Positions 15,893 to 23,842 of a stretch of DNA of 38,893 nt are shown here, in pieces. A program made the position numbers and the translations under genes. Position 1 is the first letter of the stretch. Each line of letters opens with the position of its first letter. This DNA is from Moorena sp. SIO3I8 (GTDB lineage: Bacteria > Cyanobacteriota > Cyanobacteriia > Cyanobacteriales > Coleofasciculaceae), in NCBI RefSeq assembly GCF_010692325.1, contig NZ_JAAHHW010000063.1:1-38893 (forward strand), written 5' to 3'. The notes beneath the pieces were generated by a model. It was not told where the DNA came from, searched no databases, and saw only the letters and a program-made list of their open reading frames with translations.

Positions 15893-17329
15893 ATGCGCTT
15901 AGCAATTGTTGGTGCGGGGCTCGCGGGCATGGCCACAGCAGTAGAATTAGTGGATGCTGGTCATGAGGTGGAAATTTTTGAATCCCGTCCCTTTGTGGGG
16001 GGAAAGGTGGGAAGCTGGGTAGATAAGGATGGCAATCACATCGAAATGGGGTTGCATGTCTTCTTTGGCTGCTATTACAACCTGTTTGACCTGATGAAGA
16101 AGGTGGGAGCGTTCCAGTTTCTGCGCCTGAAGGAGCATACTCACACTTTTATTAATCAGGATGGACGCAAGGGTGAGCTAGACTTTCGCTTCATTACTGG
16201 TGCTCCCTTTAATGGCCTAAAAGCGTTTTTCACCACCTCCCAGCTCTCCCTCCAGGATAAGCTGCAAAACTCCATTGCCCTGGGGATTAGCCCTCTGGTT
16301 CGTGGCTTGATAGATTTCGATGGCGCAATGAAAACGATTCGTGACCTAGATGCCGTCAGTTTCGCTGATTGGTTTCGCGGTCATGGTGGTTCCGACGGTA
16401 GTTTAAAGCGGATGTGGAATCCCATTGCCTATGCTCTGGGTTTCATCGATACCGAAAATATTTCTGCCCGTTGTATGCTAACGATTTTCCAGTTATTTGC
16501 GGCTAGAACCGAGGCATCGGTACTACGAATGCTGGAAGGCTCTCCTCATGAGTACCTCCATAAACCAATTATTAACTATTTAGAGGAAAGAGGAGCAAAA
16601 ATCCACACTCGCCGCCAAGTCAGGGAAATTCTGTTTACCGAAACCCCAGAGGAAACCCGAGTCACTGGTTTAGTGATTGCCAAAGGGGAAACCGAAGAAA
16701 CCATCACTGCTGATGCCTATGTCTGTGCCGTTGATGTGCCTGGTGTTCAACGGCTGTTACCCAAATCATGGCGCAAGTGGTCTGATTTCGATAATATCTA
16801 CAAGCTGGATACGGTACCAGTGGCTACGGTACAACTACGATTTGATGGCTGGGTCACAGAGCTTCATGATGCCGAGAAACGCAAGCAACTCCAAGAAGCA
16901 GCAGGGATGGATAATCTACTGTATACTCCCGATGCTGACTTTTCCTGCTTTGCGGATTTAGCTCTGACTAGTCCTGGTGACTATTACAAAGCCGGTGAAG
17001 GGTCACTGATGCAGTTGGTACTAACCCCAGGAGACCCATTTATTCGACAAAGTAATGATGCGATCGCAAAACATGTGCTTCACCAAGTCCATAATTTGTT
17101 TCCCTCCTCACGAGACTTGACCATGACCTGGTATAGTGTCGTAAAACTCGCTCAGTCTCTATACCGAGAAGCCCCTGGCATGGACCCCTATCGCCCTAAC
17201 CAAAAGACCCCAATCCCTAATTTCTTCCTAGCCGGTAGCTATACCCAACAAGACTATATCGATAGTATGGAAGGAGCTACCCTATCCGGGCGTCGTGCTG
17301 CTAAGGCGATTGAGTCTTTGGTTAGTTGA
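15893..17329 (+). CDS. crtQ: zeta-carotene desaturase (plant/cyanobacterial CrtQ type)
   Basis: A 478-residue FAD enzyme that introduces two double bases' worth of desaturation into zeta-carotene on the way to lycopene, at the thylakoid or plasma membrane. The dinucleotide motif [15 protein letters not shown] is at residues 5-19. [20 protein letters not shown] and the C-terminal [20 protein letters not shown] are typical of the CrtP/CrtQ family. I assign CrtQ rather than phytoene desaturase from the [11 protein letters not shown] and [20 protein letters not shown]-like segments. AAGGATAAGGGAGA before the ATG gives a good ribosome site. An SRPBCC gene follows at 96 bp. Confidence 0.95.
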   Translation: MRLAIVGAGLAGMATAVELVDAGHEVEIFESRPFVGGKVGSWVDKDGNHIEMGLHVFFGCYYNLFDLMKKVGAFQFLRLKEHTHTFINQDGRKGELDFRFITGAPFNGLKAFFTTSQLSLQDKLQNSIALGISPLVRGLIDFDGAMKTIRDLDAVSFADWFRGHGGSDGSLKRMWNPIAYALGFIDTENISARCMLTIFQLFAARTEASVLRMLEGSPHEYLHKPIINYLEERGAKIHTRRQVREILFTETPEETRVTGLVIAKGETEETITADAYVCAVDVPGVQRLLPKSWRKWSDFDNIYKLDTVPVATVQLRFDGWVTELHDAEKRKQLQEAAGMDNLLYTPDADFSCFADLALTSPGDYYKAGEGSLMQLVLTPGDPFIRQSNDAIAKHVLHQVHNLFPSSRDLTMTWYSVVKLAQSLYREAPGMDPYRPNQKTPIPNFFLAGSYTQQDYIDSMEGATLSGRRAAKAIESLVS

Positions 17330-17333
17330 AGAA

Positions 17334-17396
17334 GGGAATCGGGAATCGGGAATCGGGAATCGGGAATCGGGTTCCGATTCCCGACTCCCGATATAA
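17334..17396 (+). repeat. inverted heptamer pair after crtQ
   Basis: About five GGGAATC units are followed by GATTCCC/GACTCCC units, so the sequence can fold into a hairpin directly after the crtQ stop. It may serve as a 3' end. It belongs to the GGG-N4 family. Confidence 0.8.
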
Positions 17397-17425
17397 TCAC
17401 TAAAACTTGAGGAATCTAAAACCCT

Positions 17426-17866
17426 ATGTCTGATTGGCTGGAACATAGTGTACAAGTTGAAGTAGAAGTTCCCATTGAGTTAGCGTGGGAGCTTTGGTCA
17501 GATTTAGAGCAAATGCCGCGCTGGATGAAGTGGATTGACTCAGTAGAAGTGCTAAAAGAGGATCCTGACTTATCCCGGTGGAAACTTGCTAGTACAGGTT
17601 TTGAGTTTAGCTGGCTCTCTCGAATTCTGAAATTAGTTCCACATCAGATTATTCAGTGGGAATCAGTAGATGGTTTGCCCAATCGAGGTGCAGTCCGCTT
17701 CTACGACCGTAAAGATAGCAGTATCGTTAAGCTGACCATTGCTTACGCAATTCCCGGCATTCTTGGTCAGTTAATGGATAACTTATTTTTAGGTAACCTA
17801 GTTGAATCTACTATCCAGGAAGATTTAGAACGATTCCGGGATTATGCTCTGAAGGTTAAAGGGTAG
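17426..17866 (+). CDS. SRPBCC (START-like) family protein
   Basis: A 146-residue helix-grip protein that likely binds a hydrophobic ligand. VEVEVPIELAWELWSDLEQM and PRWMKWIDSVEVLKEDP at the N-terminus are typical of the polyketide cyclase/dehydrase group. The C-terminal helix (ESTIQEDLERFRDYALK) caps the pocket. GAGGA about 15 nt before the ATG may serve as a ribosome site. It follows crtQ in the same direction, so a carotenoid or other isoprenoid ligand is plausible but unproven. Confidence 0.85.
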   Translation: MSDWLEHSVQVEVEVPIELAWELWSDLEQMPRWMKWIDSVEVLKEDPDLSRWKLASTGFEFSWLSRILKLVPHQIIQWESVDGLPNRGAVRFYDRKDSSIVKLTIAYAIPGILGQLMDNLFLGNLVESTIQEDLERFRDYALKVKG

Positions 17867-17870
17867 CAAT

Positions 17871-17917
17871 GGGGAGTCGGGAATCGGGAGTCGGGAATCG
17901 GGAGTCGGGAATCGGGA
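17871..17917 (+). repeat. GGGAATC/GGGAGTC array
   Basis: About six heptamers directly after the SRPBCC stop, ending where dispersed repeat copy A begins. Confidence 0.85.
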
Positions 17918-18066
17918 GTGGCTCTATGGTAGAAACGCGCTGATCCCTATGGTTGTCAGTCTCCAAAAACATTTGCCATTTATGATATAATCCAAACCTT
18001 TTGTATACTAAGCGTACCCAATTTTTTAATAACAAATACAACATCCACAACCCGAAAAATATATCT
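17918..18066. repeat. dispersed repeat, copy A
   Basis: Begins GTGGCTCTATGGTAGAAA and continues through TATGGTTGTCAGTCTCC, CATTTGCCATTTAT, TTTTGTATACTAAGCGT and ACAACATCCAC to CCCGAAAAATATA. It matches copy B (19926-20070) closely along its length and copy C (20104-20180) in its central part. Heptamer arrays flank it on both sides. There is no coding capacity; TATACT could be a -10 box. Confidence 0.85.
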
Positions 18067-18166
18067 ATTCCCGATTCCCGATTCCCTACTCCCGATTAGC
18101 TACTCCCTACCGATTCGATTCCCGATTCCCGATTCCCGATTCCCGATTCCCGATTCCCGATTCCCT
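18064..18166. repeat. GATTCCC array downstream of lipA
   Basis: GATTCCC heptamers, partly degenerate in the middle (CTACCGATTCGATT). It fills the gap between copy A and the lipA stop, along with AACCTTCAA units near 18181. Confidence 0.85.
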
Positions 18167-18193
18167 AGAACTTAACAGTTGAACCTTCAACCT

Positions 18194-19102
18194 TCATGTT
18201 TCCCCAGCATGATAAGAACTACGAACCAAAGGACCGGAACGAACATGGGCAAATCCCATATCCCGTGCGATCGCACCTAGCTCATCAAACTCTTCCGGTG
18301 TCCAGTATTTTTGTACGGGCAAATGTTGGAGAGAGGGACGCATATATTGACCGAGGGTGATGCGATCGCATCCAATTTTACCTAAATCTGCCATAGCCTC
18401 AATCACTTCTGCTTTGGTTTCCCCATGGCCCAACATTAATCCGGACTTAGTGGGAATGGTGGGATTGAGTTGTTTGACAATGCTGAGCACATCAAGCGAT
18501 CGCTGATATTGTGCTCCCCGGCGCACCTTGCCCTGTAGCCGCTGCACTGTTTCAATATTGTGGTTGTAACAGGCTGGCTTGGCCTCCACCACCGTGGCTA
18601 TCCGTTGCTGTTGCAACTCTGCTGAGGTTTGATCCTGCTCACCTTTACCCCCCCAGAAATCTGCCGTTAGCACTTCTATCTCAGTACCTGGATTGAGTTT
18701 GCGGATTGCATCCATCGTAGCGACAAACCAACCCGCACCCTGGTCTGGTAAATCATCCCTGGCCACAGAGGTCAGCACCACATACCGCAACCCCAATAAC
18801 TGTACCGATTCCGCCACTTTTTGCGGCTCCTCTGGGTCTAGGGCCATGGGAGCATGACCTTTATCTACTTGACAAAATGCACAAGACCGTGTACACGTCG
18901 GTCCCATCAACAAAAATGTAGCAGTTTTCTGAGAATAGCACTCACCTCGGTTGGGGCAACGTCCCTCTTCACAAATGGTGTGAATTTGCCGTTGTTTAAT
19001 AATCCGCTGCACCGTTGAGATGTCACTAGCATTACCAATAGGACGTCGCAACCAAGAGGGAAGTGCAGTAATTTCTGAACGCCATTGTTTTTGTGTAGTC
19101 AT
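18194..19102 (-). CDS. lipA: lipoyl synthase
   Basis: A 302-residue radical-SAM enzyme that inserts two sulfurs into octanoyl groups on lipoyl domains. The auxiliary cluster motif C-x4-C-x5-C is at Cys44, 49 and 55. The radical-SAM CTRSCAFC is at Cys70, 74 and 77, and RSSYHA near the C-terminus supplies the serine ligand. I set the start at the ATG at 19102, giving the [12 protein letters not shown]-terminus. The frame extends 43 codons further upstream, but that part is translated heptamer repeat (PDSRFPI units) and is very unlikely to be protein. The array comes within about 5 bp of the ATG and no Shine-Dalgarno is visible. Confidence 0.95.
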   Translation of the reverse strand: MTTQKQWRSEITALPSWLRRPIGNASDISTVQRIIKQRQIHTICEEGRCPNRGECYSQKTATFLLMGPTCTRSCAFCQVDKGHAPMALDPEEPQKVAESVQLLGLRYVVLTSVARDDLPDQGAGWFVATMDAIRKLNPGTEIEVLTADFWGGKGEQDQTSAELQQQRIATVVEAKPACYNHNIETVQRLQGKVRRGAQYQRSLDVLSIVKQLNPTIPTKSGLMLGHGETKAEVIEAMADLGKIGCDRITLGQYMRPSLQHLPVQKYWTPEEFDELGAIARDMGFAHVRSGPLVRSSYHAGET

Positions 19103-19106
19103 GGAT

Positions 19107-19190
19107 AATCGGGAGTCGGGAGTCGGGAATCGGGAGTGGGGAATCGGGAATCGGGAATCGGGAATCGGGAATCGGGAATCGGGAGTCGAA
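19107..19190. repeat. GGGAATC/GGGAGTC array abutting the lipA start
   Basis: About eleven heptamers. On the lipA strand it reads as C-rich units and must be in the lipA leader or overlap its promoter. Confidence 0.9.
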
Positions 19191-19208
19191 TAGAATTGTA
19201 ACAGGAGC

Positions 19209-19227
19209 AACGGGCAAGATGCCCGTT
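19209..19227. repeat. hairpin of the GGGCA-AGA-TGCCC family
   Basis: AACGGGCA-AGA-TGCCCGTT is a perfect 8-bp stem with a 3-nt loop, followed by CCACG. It aligns with hairpins at 21884-21902 and, inverted, at 25592-25613, with paired changes in the stem. The surrounding gap 19103-19478 has no gene; another array (GATTCCC) fills 19428-19478. Confidence 0.75.
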
Positions 19228-19478
19228 CCACGTTAGATGGCTATTCTACCAAGATGGCTATTCCACAAAACTATTTCCATCAAACGAAGTCTACTATTGT
19301 TTAACTAGTCACACAAAGACTTGACTTCGCGGCAGTTGTCTGGAACAGGGGATCACCAGAACAGTAGACAAGAATTGATGCAAACACTATCAGAAAACTA
19401 CTTTTGCGCATAGGTCTACTATCTACTCCTCCCGATTCCCCACTCCCGATTCCCGATTCCCGATTCCCGACTCCGGAA

Positions 19479-19856
19479 TTATGAGTTATCTAGCAATGAC
19501 CGAATCAGAGAACGTAGCATTCTTCCTAAAGCTTCACACTCATCTATAATCGGATTAATGCTTCCAGAAGTAGCCAGTTTCACTCTGACCGATAAGAAAA
19601 GATGGGTTTCCAATTCTTTGAGAGAGCCTTGAGCTATTCTAAGAAATTGAACATATTCTCCTCGATACTCCCGTCCATATCCCTCTGCAATATTAGCAGG
19701 AATTGATGCAGCTGCTCTCCTTATCTGTGCAGTCATCCCATACATTTCCTGTTTAGGGAATTCTCTGGTGATCACATAGCAACTCTCGGCCACATCCATT
19801 CCCTTTTGCCAAACTCGCAAATCTCGATAAGACTGAATTTGATTATAATTGCTCAT
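19479..19856 (-). CDS. four helix bundle protein (23S rRNA IVP family)
   Basis: A 125-residue protein. SYRDLRVWQKGMDVAESCY, FPKQEMYGMTAQIRRAAASI and PANIAEGYGREYRGEYVQFL are the family's conserved segments, predicting four helices that assemble as a pentameric barrel in solved relatives. It is the intact counterpart of the broken copy at 10250-10712. The start sits just inside a heptamer array on its 5' side, and another array touches its stop. Function is unknown. Relatives include proteins encoded in 23S rRNA intervening sequences and the Avd protein of diversity-generating retroelements; no such partner is visible here. Confidence 0.9.
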   Translation of the reverse strand: MSNYNQIQSYRDLRVWQKGMDVAESCYVITREFPKQEMYGMTAQIRRAAASIPANIAEGYGREYRGEYVQFLRIAQGSLKELETHLFLSVRVKLATSGSINPIIDECEALGRMLRSLIRSLLDNS

Positions 19857-19870
19857 GCTTAAACTAGAGT

Positions 19871-19925
19871 TCGGGAGTCGGGAGTGGGGAATCGGGAATC
19901 GGGAGTGGGGAGTCGGGAGTCGGGA
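19871..19925. repeat. GGGAGTC/GGGAATC/GGGAGTG array
   Basis: About seven heptamers just upstream of the four-helix-bundle start, running straight into dispersed repeat copy B. Confidence 0.85.
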
Positions 19926-20070
19926 GTGGCTCTATGGTAGAAAAGCGATCGCTATGGTTGTCAGTCTCCGAAAACATTTGCCATTTATAAAATTATTAGC
20001 TTTTGTATACTAAGCGTTCCCACTATTTTTTGAAAATCACAAATACAACATCCACCACCCGAAAAATATA
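19926..20070. repeat. dispersed repeat, copy B
   Basis: Starts GTGGCTCTATGGTAGAAA and ends CCCGAAAAATATA, the same borders as copy A, with scattered substitutions. A GATTCCC array (20071-20103) follows and leads directly into copy C. Confidence 0.85.
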
Positions 20071-20103
20071 CCGATTCCCGATTCCCGATTCCCGATTCCC
20101 GAT

Positions 20104-20180
20104 TATGGTTGTCAGTCTCCGAAAACATTTGCCATTTATAAAATCATTAGCTTTTGTATACTAAGCGTACCCACTATTTT
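20104..20180. repeat. dispersed repeat, copy C (partial)
   Basis: Matches copy B from TATGGTTGTCAGTCTCC to about CCACTATTTTTT, then diverges before the next array. It lacks the first ~20 bp and the last ~40 bp of the longer copies. Confidence 0.8.
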
Positions 20181-20199
20181 TTTATAAATAGTCACACAT

Positions 20200-20386
20200 C
20201 GATTCCCAATTCCCGATTCCCAATTCCCGATTCCCCACTCCCGATTCCCGACTCCCGATTCCCGACTCCCGATTCCCGACTCCCGATTCCCGACTCCCGA
20301 CTCCCGACTCCCGATTCCCGATTCCCAATTCCCGATTCCCGATTCCCGATTCCCGATTCCCAATTCCCGATTCCCGATTCCTTCAC
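20200..20386. repeat. longest GATTCCC/GACTCCC array
   Basis: About 26 heptamers alternating mainly GATTCCC, GACTCCC and AATTCCC. Position CCC is almost invariant while the four other bases vary. It ends 12 bp from the stop of the glycosyltransferase gene. Long open frames here on both strands are translated repeat ([14 protein letters not shown]) and are not genes. Confidence 0.9.
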
Positions 20387-21069
20387 CCCTTTGCCCGACG
20401 ATACCAACCCACAATCCGGTGAGGAGAAACCCCCAAATGATAGGCAACGATCACCAGTTGGTTAATTAATGTAGTTTTGACAACCCCCAAGGTCTGCCAG
20501 CGGCGTCCTGATGTTAAGACAGGTTGATTAAGGATAGTTATTTTACCTAGGTGGCGGAGGCGTCGCATCAAGTCAAAATCTTCCATAATCGGTAGATTAA
20601 GAAAACCACCAAGGTCTGTAAACACCTTAGTCTTGATAAAGATAGCTTGATCACCGTAAGGCAAAGAGCAAAAACGCGATCGCAAATTCACCATCCGTTC
20701 AATTAGCCTTACCCCCCGCAGGTTAGCATCAATCGCTAATTCAAAAGCACCAGCCACGGTATCATAGTTTTGTAACCCTTCGCGAACTAAGGTATCAAAT
20801 CCTTTTGGTAAACGGGTATCAGCGTGGAGAAACAGTAGAATATCTCCGGTAGCCACCGCAGCACCAGCATTCATTTGACTAGCGCGACCGGTACCAGCAG
20901 CTATAATCTTAGCACCCAGTGATTGTGCGATCGCAACGGTTTCATCATGACTGCCCCCATCTACCACAATCACTTCCACATTAGACGCTTCCCTAACCGT
21001 AGCCAAAGTATCAGCTATGTGACTAGCCTCATTCAGAACCGGGATGATAATTGAAATTTTTACTATCAC
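20383..21069 (-). CDS. TIGR04283 family arsenosugar-type glycosyltransferase
   Basis: A 228-residue GT-A fold family 2 glycosyltransferase. [18 protein letters not shown] is the nucleotide-sugar-binding N-terminus. [32 protein letters not shown] and LHADTRLP give the DxD-like metal site, and [14 protein letters not shown] with [18 protein letters not shown] follow. These match TIGR04283, linked to arsenosugar biosynthesis. The start is GTG (21069); no better ATG exists. Its usual partner TIGR04282 lies upstream on the same strand but is separated by an IS607-type gene. The stop directly touches a heptamer array. The substrate is inferred from the family. Confidence 0.88.
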   Translation of the reverse strand: MIVKISIIIPVLNEASHIADTLATVREASNVEVIVVDGGSHDETVAIAQSLGAKIIAAGTGRASQMNAGAAVATGDILLFLHADTRLPKGFDTLVREGLQNYDTVAGAFELAIDANLRGVRLIERMVNLRSRFCSLPYGDQAIFIKTKVFTDLGGFLNLPIMEDFDLMRRLRHLGKITILNQPVLTSGRRWQTLGVVKTTLINQLVIVAYHLGVSPHRIVGWYRRAKG

Positions 21070-21151
21070 GCAACAGCTTTAGCATTGTTTCTGACAAATT
21101 AGCATCCCTGACTAGGAAATAACCAATGTTCCCTTAATTTCTATCCATATT

Positions 21152-21181
21152 TAGACATTTATTACGTAATAGCGATATAAT
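21152..21181 (+). promoter_or_regulatory. promoter with embedded palindrome upstream of the IS607-type gene
   Basis: TAGACA (21152-21157) and TATAAT (21176-21181) are spaced by 18 bp, close to the sigma-70 consensus. The perfect 12-bp palindrome TATTACGTAATA (21160-21171) fills the spacer, where a bound protein would block polymerase. The recombinase has a MerR-like DNA-binding domain, so autorepression is plausible. Confidence 0.55.
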
Positions 21182-21231
21182 AAAAGGTAAACTAAATACA
21201 AACTAGATTCAAATAAGGTGAGAAATCCAAC

Positions 21232-21819
21232 ATGTCAGGGTTAACCATTAGTATTGGAGAAGCAGCCAGTGAGCTAGGAGTCTCAGTTAAAACCTTAAGG
21301 AGGTGGGCAGACGCAGGAAAGATTAGGTCACAACGTTCTCCCAGTGGCCATCGGCGATTTTATGTAGCCGATATCAAACACATTACACCACGGAATGTCG
21401 GTCAGATCGATGATCGCATAACCATTAACTATGCCCGTATTTCAGATCAAGACCAAAAAGAAGACTTAGTCAAGCAAATCAAAATTTTAGAGTCTTTTAG
21501 TACTGCTAATGGTTGGCAGTATGAAACAATTCAAGATTCAGGTGCCGGAATCAATTCCCAAAATAAAGGCTTACAGAAACTGCTCAAGCGCATCATGCAG
21601 GGGAATGTTGGCAGACTTGTCATTACTCACAAAGATAGGCTGCTTAGAGTTAGCGCTGAATTAGTCTTTGCTATGTGTGAAGAATTCAAGACAGAAGTAA
21701 TAATTATCAACAAGTCATCAGAAGACATCAGCCTTGAACAAGAATTAGTTACAGACATGATGGAGCTGATTACAATATTTTCAGAAAAACTCCATAGTGC
21801 TAAAAGTTCCAAAATGTAA
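21232..21819 (+). CDS. tnpA: IS607-family serine recombinase (TnpA), without TnpB
   Basis: A 195-residue protein. Residues 5-55 form a MerR-like helix-turn-helix (IGEAASELGVSVKTLRRWAD, then SGHRRFY). Residues about 65-190 are a small serine-recombinase domain: INYARISDQDQKEDL with Arg69 and the nucleophile Ser71, and HKDRLLRVSAELVFAMCEEF. This domain order defines IS607 transposases, which move circular intermediates to GG sites. The usual second gene tnpB is absent. AAGGTGAG lies 13 nt before the ATG. It runs opposite to the two arsenosugar-type genes it separates, which suggests insertion between formerly adjacent genes. It looks intact and could act on related tnpB-only elements elsewhere. 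Confidence 0.92.
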   Translation: MSGLTISIGEAASELGVSVKTLRRWADAGKIRSQRSPSGHRRFYVADIKHITPRNVGQIDDRITINYARISDQDQKEDLVKQIKILESFSTANGWQYETIQDSGAGINSQNKGLQKLLKRIMQGNVGRLVITHKDRLLRVSAELVFAMCEEFKTEVIIINKSSEDISLEQELVTDMMELITIFSEKLHSAKSSKM

Positions 21820-21829
21820 GCTATTAGCT

Positions 21830-22016
21830 ATTAGCTATCAGTGATCAGCTATCAGCTATCAGCTATCAGCTTATGGGCTACATCACAGGCTAGAAGCCTG
21901 TGCCACGATTCCCGATTCCCGATTCCCGATTCCCGATTCCCGATTCCCTACTCCCTACTCCCTGTTCCCGATTCCCGATTCCCGATTCCCGATTCCCTAC
22001 TCCCTACTCCCATCAA
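21830..22016. repeat. AGCTATC heptamers, hairpin and GATTCCC/CTACTCC array
   Basis: Tandem AGCTATC/AGCTATT units (21830-21870) follow the recombinase stop. A perfect hairpin CACAGGCT-AGA-AGCCTGTG (21884-21902) comes next, of the same family as 19209. GATTCCC, CTACTCC and TGTTCCC heptamers fill 21906-22016. The right end of the IS607-type element may lie in this stretch, but I cannot place it. Confidence 0.8.
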
Positions 22017-22622
22017 ATTTGATACTACCCATAAATCCTCTGGGCGGTCAACATCAGTAAGCTCGGAAAGCATCGCCATAGTTAAGTTAAGACTCTTAGC
22101 AATATCCACGGTTTGCTGCAAAACCTCAGATGTTCCCCAACTCACTCCCACAAACAACTCTGGAATCAATCGACCTAGACCAACCAGATAGTAGCCACCA
22201 TCCTTGGCTGGTCCAAGTACTAAATCATGATTGTCTAGAGCCTCAAATGCCTGATTCATCACCGAACTATTCAAATCGGGGCAATCAATACCAATTATCA
22301 CAACTTTGGTCATGCTTTCCGCAAACGATAACTCAAAAGCTGAAGTGATTCGCTTGCCCAAATCCCCATCACTCTGAGGTTTACAGACCAGAGTCGAGCC
22401 TAACCAATTCTCCATTAGCTGTTGATTACCACCAGCAAAATCGATTTCTACAGACACAGGGCGACCAGTTGTTAATTCCTTGACCTGGGCAACAGTATGT
22501 TCGGTCATCCGACGTTGAAGGTTTGCCGCACCATCCGCTCCTAGAGCTGGTATCATCCGGGTTTTAGTCTTTCCGGGCTCTGGATAGCGGCTGAAAATAA
22601 TTAGGCGTTCTGTCATTATCAT
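21948..22622 (-). CDS. TIGR04282 family arsenosugar-type glycosyltransferase (DUF2064)
   Basis: A 224-residue protein as read. ERLIIFSRYPEPGKTKTRMI at the N-terminus, VVIIGIDCPDLNS and LVLGPAKDGGYYLVGLGR are the family's nucleotide-transferase-like motifs. The family is linked to arsenosugar biosynthesis and commonly adjoins TIGR04283. The conserved part ends near DLWVVSNLMG (about base 22014). The last ~18 residues ([11 protein letters not shown] type) are translated heptamer repeat, so the original stop codon has been lost or replaced and the tail is supplied by the array. Either ATG, 22622 or 22616, could start it. Catalytic residues appear intact. Confidence 0.87.
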   Translation of the reverse strand: MIMTERLIIFSRYPEPGKTKTRMIPALGADGAANLQRRMTEHTVAQVKELTTGRPVSVEIDFAGGNQQLMENWLGSTLVCKPQSDGDLGKRITSAFELSFAESMTKVVIIGIDCPDLNSSVMNQAFEALDNHDLVLGPAKDGGYYLVGLGRLIPELFVGVSWGTSEVLQQTVDIAKSLNLTMAMLSELTDVDRPEDLWVVSNLMGVGSRESGIGNRESGTGSRE

Positions 22623-22964
22623 TAATGTAAAGGGAGTAGGGAGTAGGGAGTAGGGAATCGGAACCCACCCCTAACCCCTCCCAGGAGGGGAACGGGAGTC
22701 GGGAGTCGGGATTAGGGGACAATAATTATCACAATTACTACACGGATTTTTATATAGCATTTATAATGCTATCACGAAAAATAATCTTAATTTATCATAA
22801 CAGTAAAAACTCCTTTGATATCTTGACTACTGTTCCCTATTTCCTCTTACCTCTTACCTGCTCCCTACTCCCTACCGATTCGATTGACGATTCCCGATTC
22901 CCGATTCCCGATTCCCGATTTACCATCAATCTTATGTTCACCTATCAAATACAAACCCTATAGT
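22623..22964. repeat. 342-bp repeat-filled gap between glycosyltransferase and ParA genes
   Basis: GGGAGTA heptamers (22631-22660) lead to a CCCCTCC-CA-GGAGGGG hairpin (22675-22690), GGGAGTC units (to about 22712) and a GATTCCC array (about 22880-22922). The middle is AT-rich with a TTTATAATGCTAT stretch. No convincing gene is present. Confidence 0.75.
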
Positions 22965-23822
22965 TTACATGCCTATTTTTTCCAAAACTTCTTGGGCAAG
23001 AGACCTAAATTCTTCTGAAGCCATAGAATAGGGCTTATAATCCAACACAGACACAGGATACGGTATATCCTGATTGTCTACTTTTTCAACTTGTTCAGCA
23101 CATTTTGCCAAATCATCTCGATCGAAAATAACACTCTTCATCACATCAAACCCATATCGTTCGGAAATTGCTTTTATCCGTTTTGGCAAGGTATGCTGTA
23201 TAAACATATTATTGGTTGCTATTTTACAAGGCAACACTCCCAAAACCTTAAGGGGCGGCTTAATCTTGACTTGTTTTCTATAGCCATTAATAGCTCTGAT
23301 GAAATCTTTTACATTCAGTAATCCTTGATTAGAAAAAGGCTTGAGGTCTGAAGGAATGATTAAATAGTCAGCAGTTATTAAAGCAATCCTAGCATATAAA
23401 TTCCAAGAAGGCGGAGTATCAATAATTACCACATCATAGTAAGTTTTAACATCCTCTAGTTTATCCATCAGCATGAGCAGGCTAAAATCAAGCTGATTCA
23501 TATCAAGTTCATATTTCATCAGATCGATGTGAGCAGGAACCACATCAATTTCTGGATTGCTGAATTCAGATTTTCTAGCTACTTCCGAGATTGAGAAGAA
23601 TTCCTCAGATTGCAAAACATGGAGAATATTACACTCTTTGATATCATCAAATGCTTCGTCATGAAATTTAACCAGTCCGGTAGCAAAGGTAGCATTAGCT
23701 TGGCTATCAAGATCGATGACAAGCACTTTTTTGCGGTTTTTTCGGATAGCTGCCCCTAGGTTAACCACCGTTGTGGTTTTCCCCACGCCGCCTTTGTTAT
23801 GGTATACTGCAATGACTTTCAC
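22965..23822 (-). CDS. ParA family ATPase (divergent pair, left member)
   Basis: A 285-residue deviant Walker-A ATPase. HNKGGVGKTTTVVNLG (residues 8-23) carries the signature lysine, followed by VLVIDLDSQANAT and VVIIDTPPSWN. Such proteins partition plasmids, chromosomes or large protein complexes by patterning on DNA. The start is GTG at 23822, with AGAGGT about 9 nt upstream. Its start codon is 20 bp from that of the second ParA on the opposite strand. No ParB or centromere-like repeat is recognised nearby. The protein is full length. Confidence 0.88.
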   Translation of the reverse strand: MKVIAVYHNKGGVGKTTTVVNLGAAIRKNRKKVLVIDLDSQANATFATGLVKFHDEAFDDIKECNILHVLQSEEFFSISEVARKSEFSNPEIDVVPAHIDLMKYELDMNQLDFSLLMLMDKLEDVKTYYDVVIIDTPPSWNLYARIALITADYLIIPSDLKPFSNQGLLNVKDFIRAINGYRKQVKIKPPLKVLGVLPCKIATNNMFIQHTLPKRIKAISERYGFDVMKSVIFDRDDLAKCAEQVEKVDNQDIPYPVSVLDYKPYSMASEEFRSLAQEVLEKIGM

Positions 23823-23842
23823 GTTATATTACCTCTTTCTTT

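Noticed and set aside
19103-19231. 43-codon N-terminal extension of lipA
   Set aside because: It encodes repeat peptide; LipA's normal N-terminus begins at the ATG at 19102.
20136-20465. Overlapping ~100-codon frames on both strands in the GATTCCC array
   Set aside because: A 7-bp repeat without stops gives open frames in several phases; the products are PDSRFPI or GNRESGI repeats.
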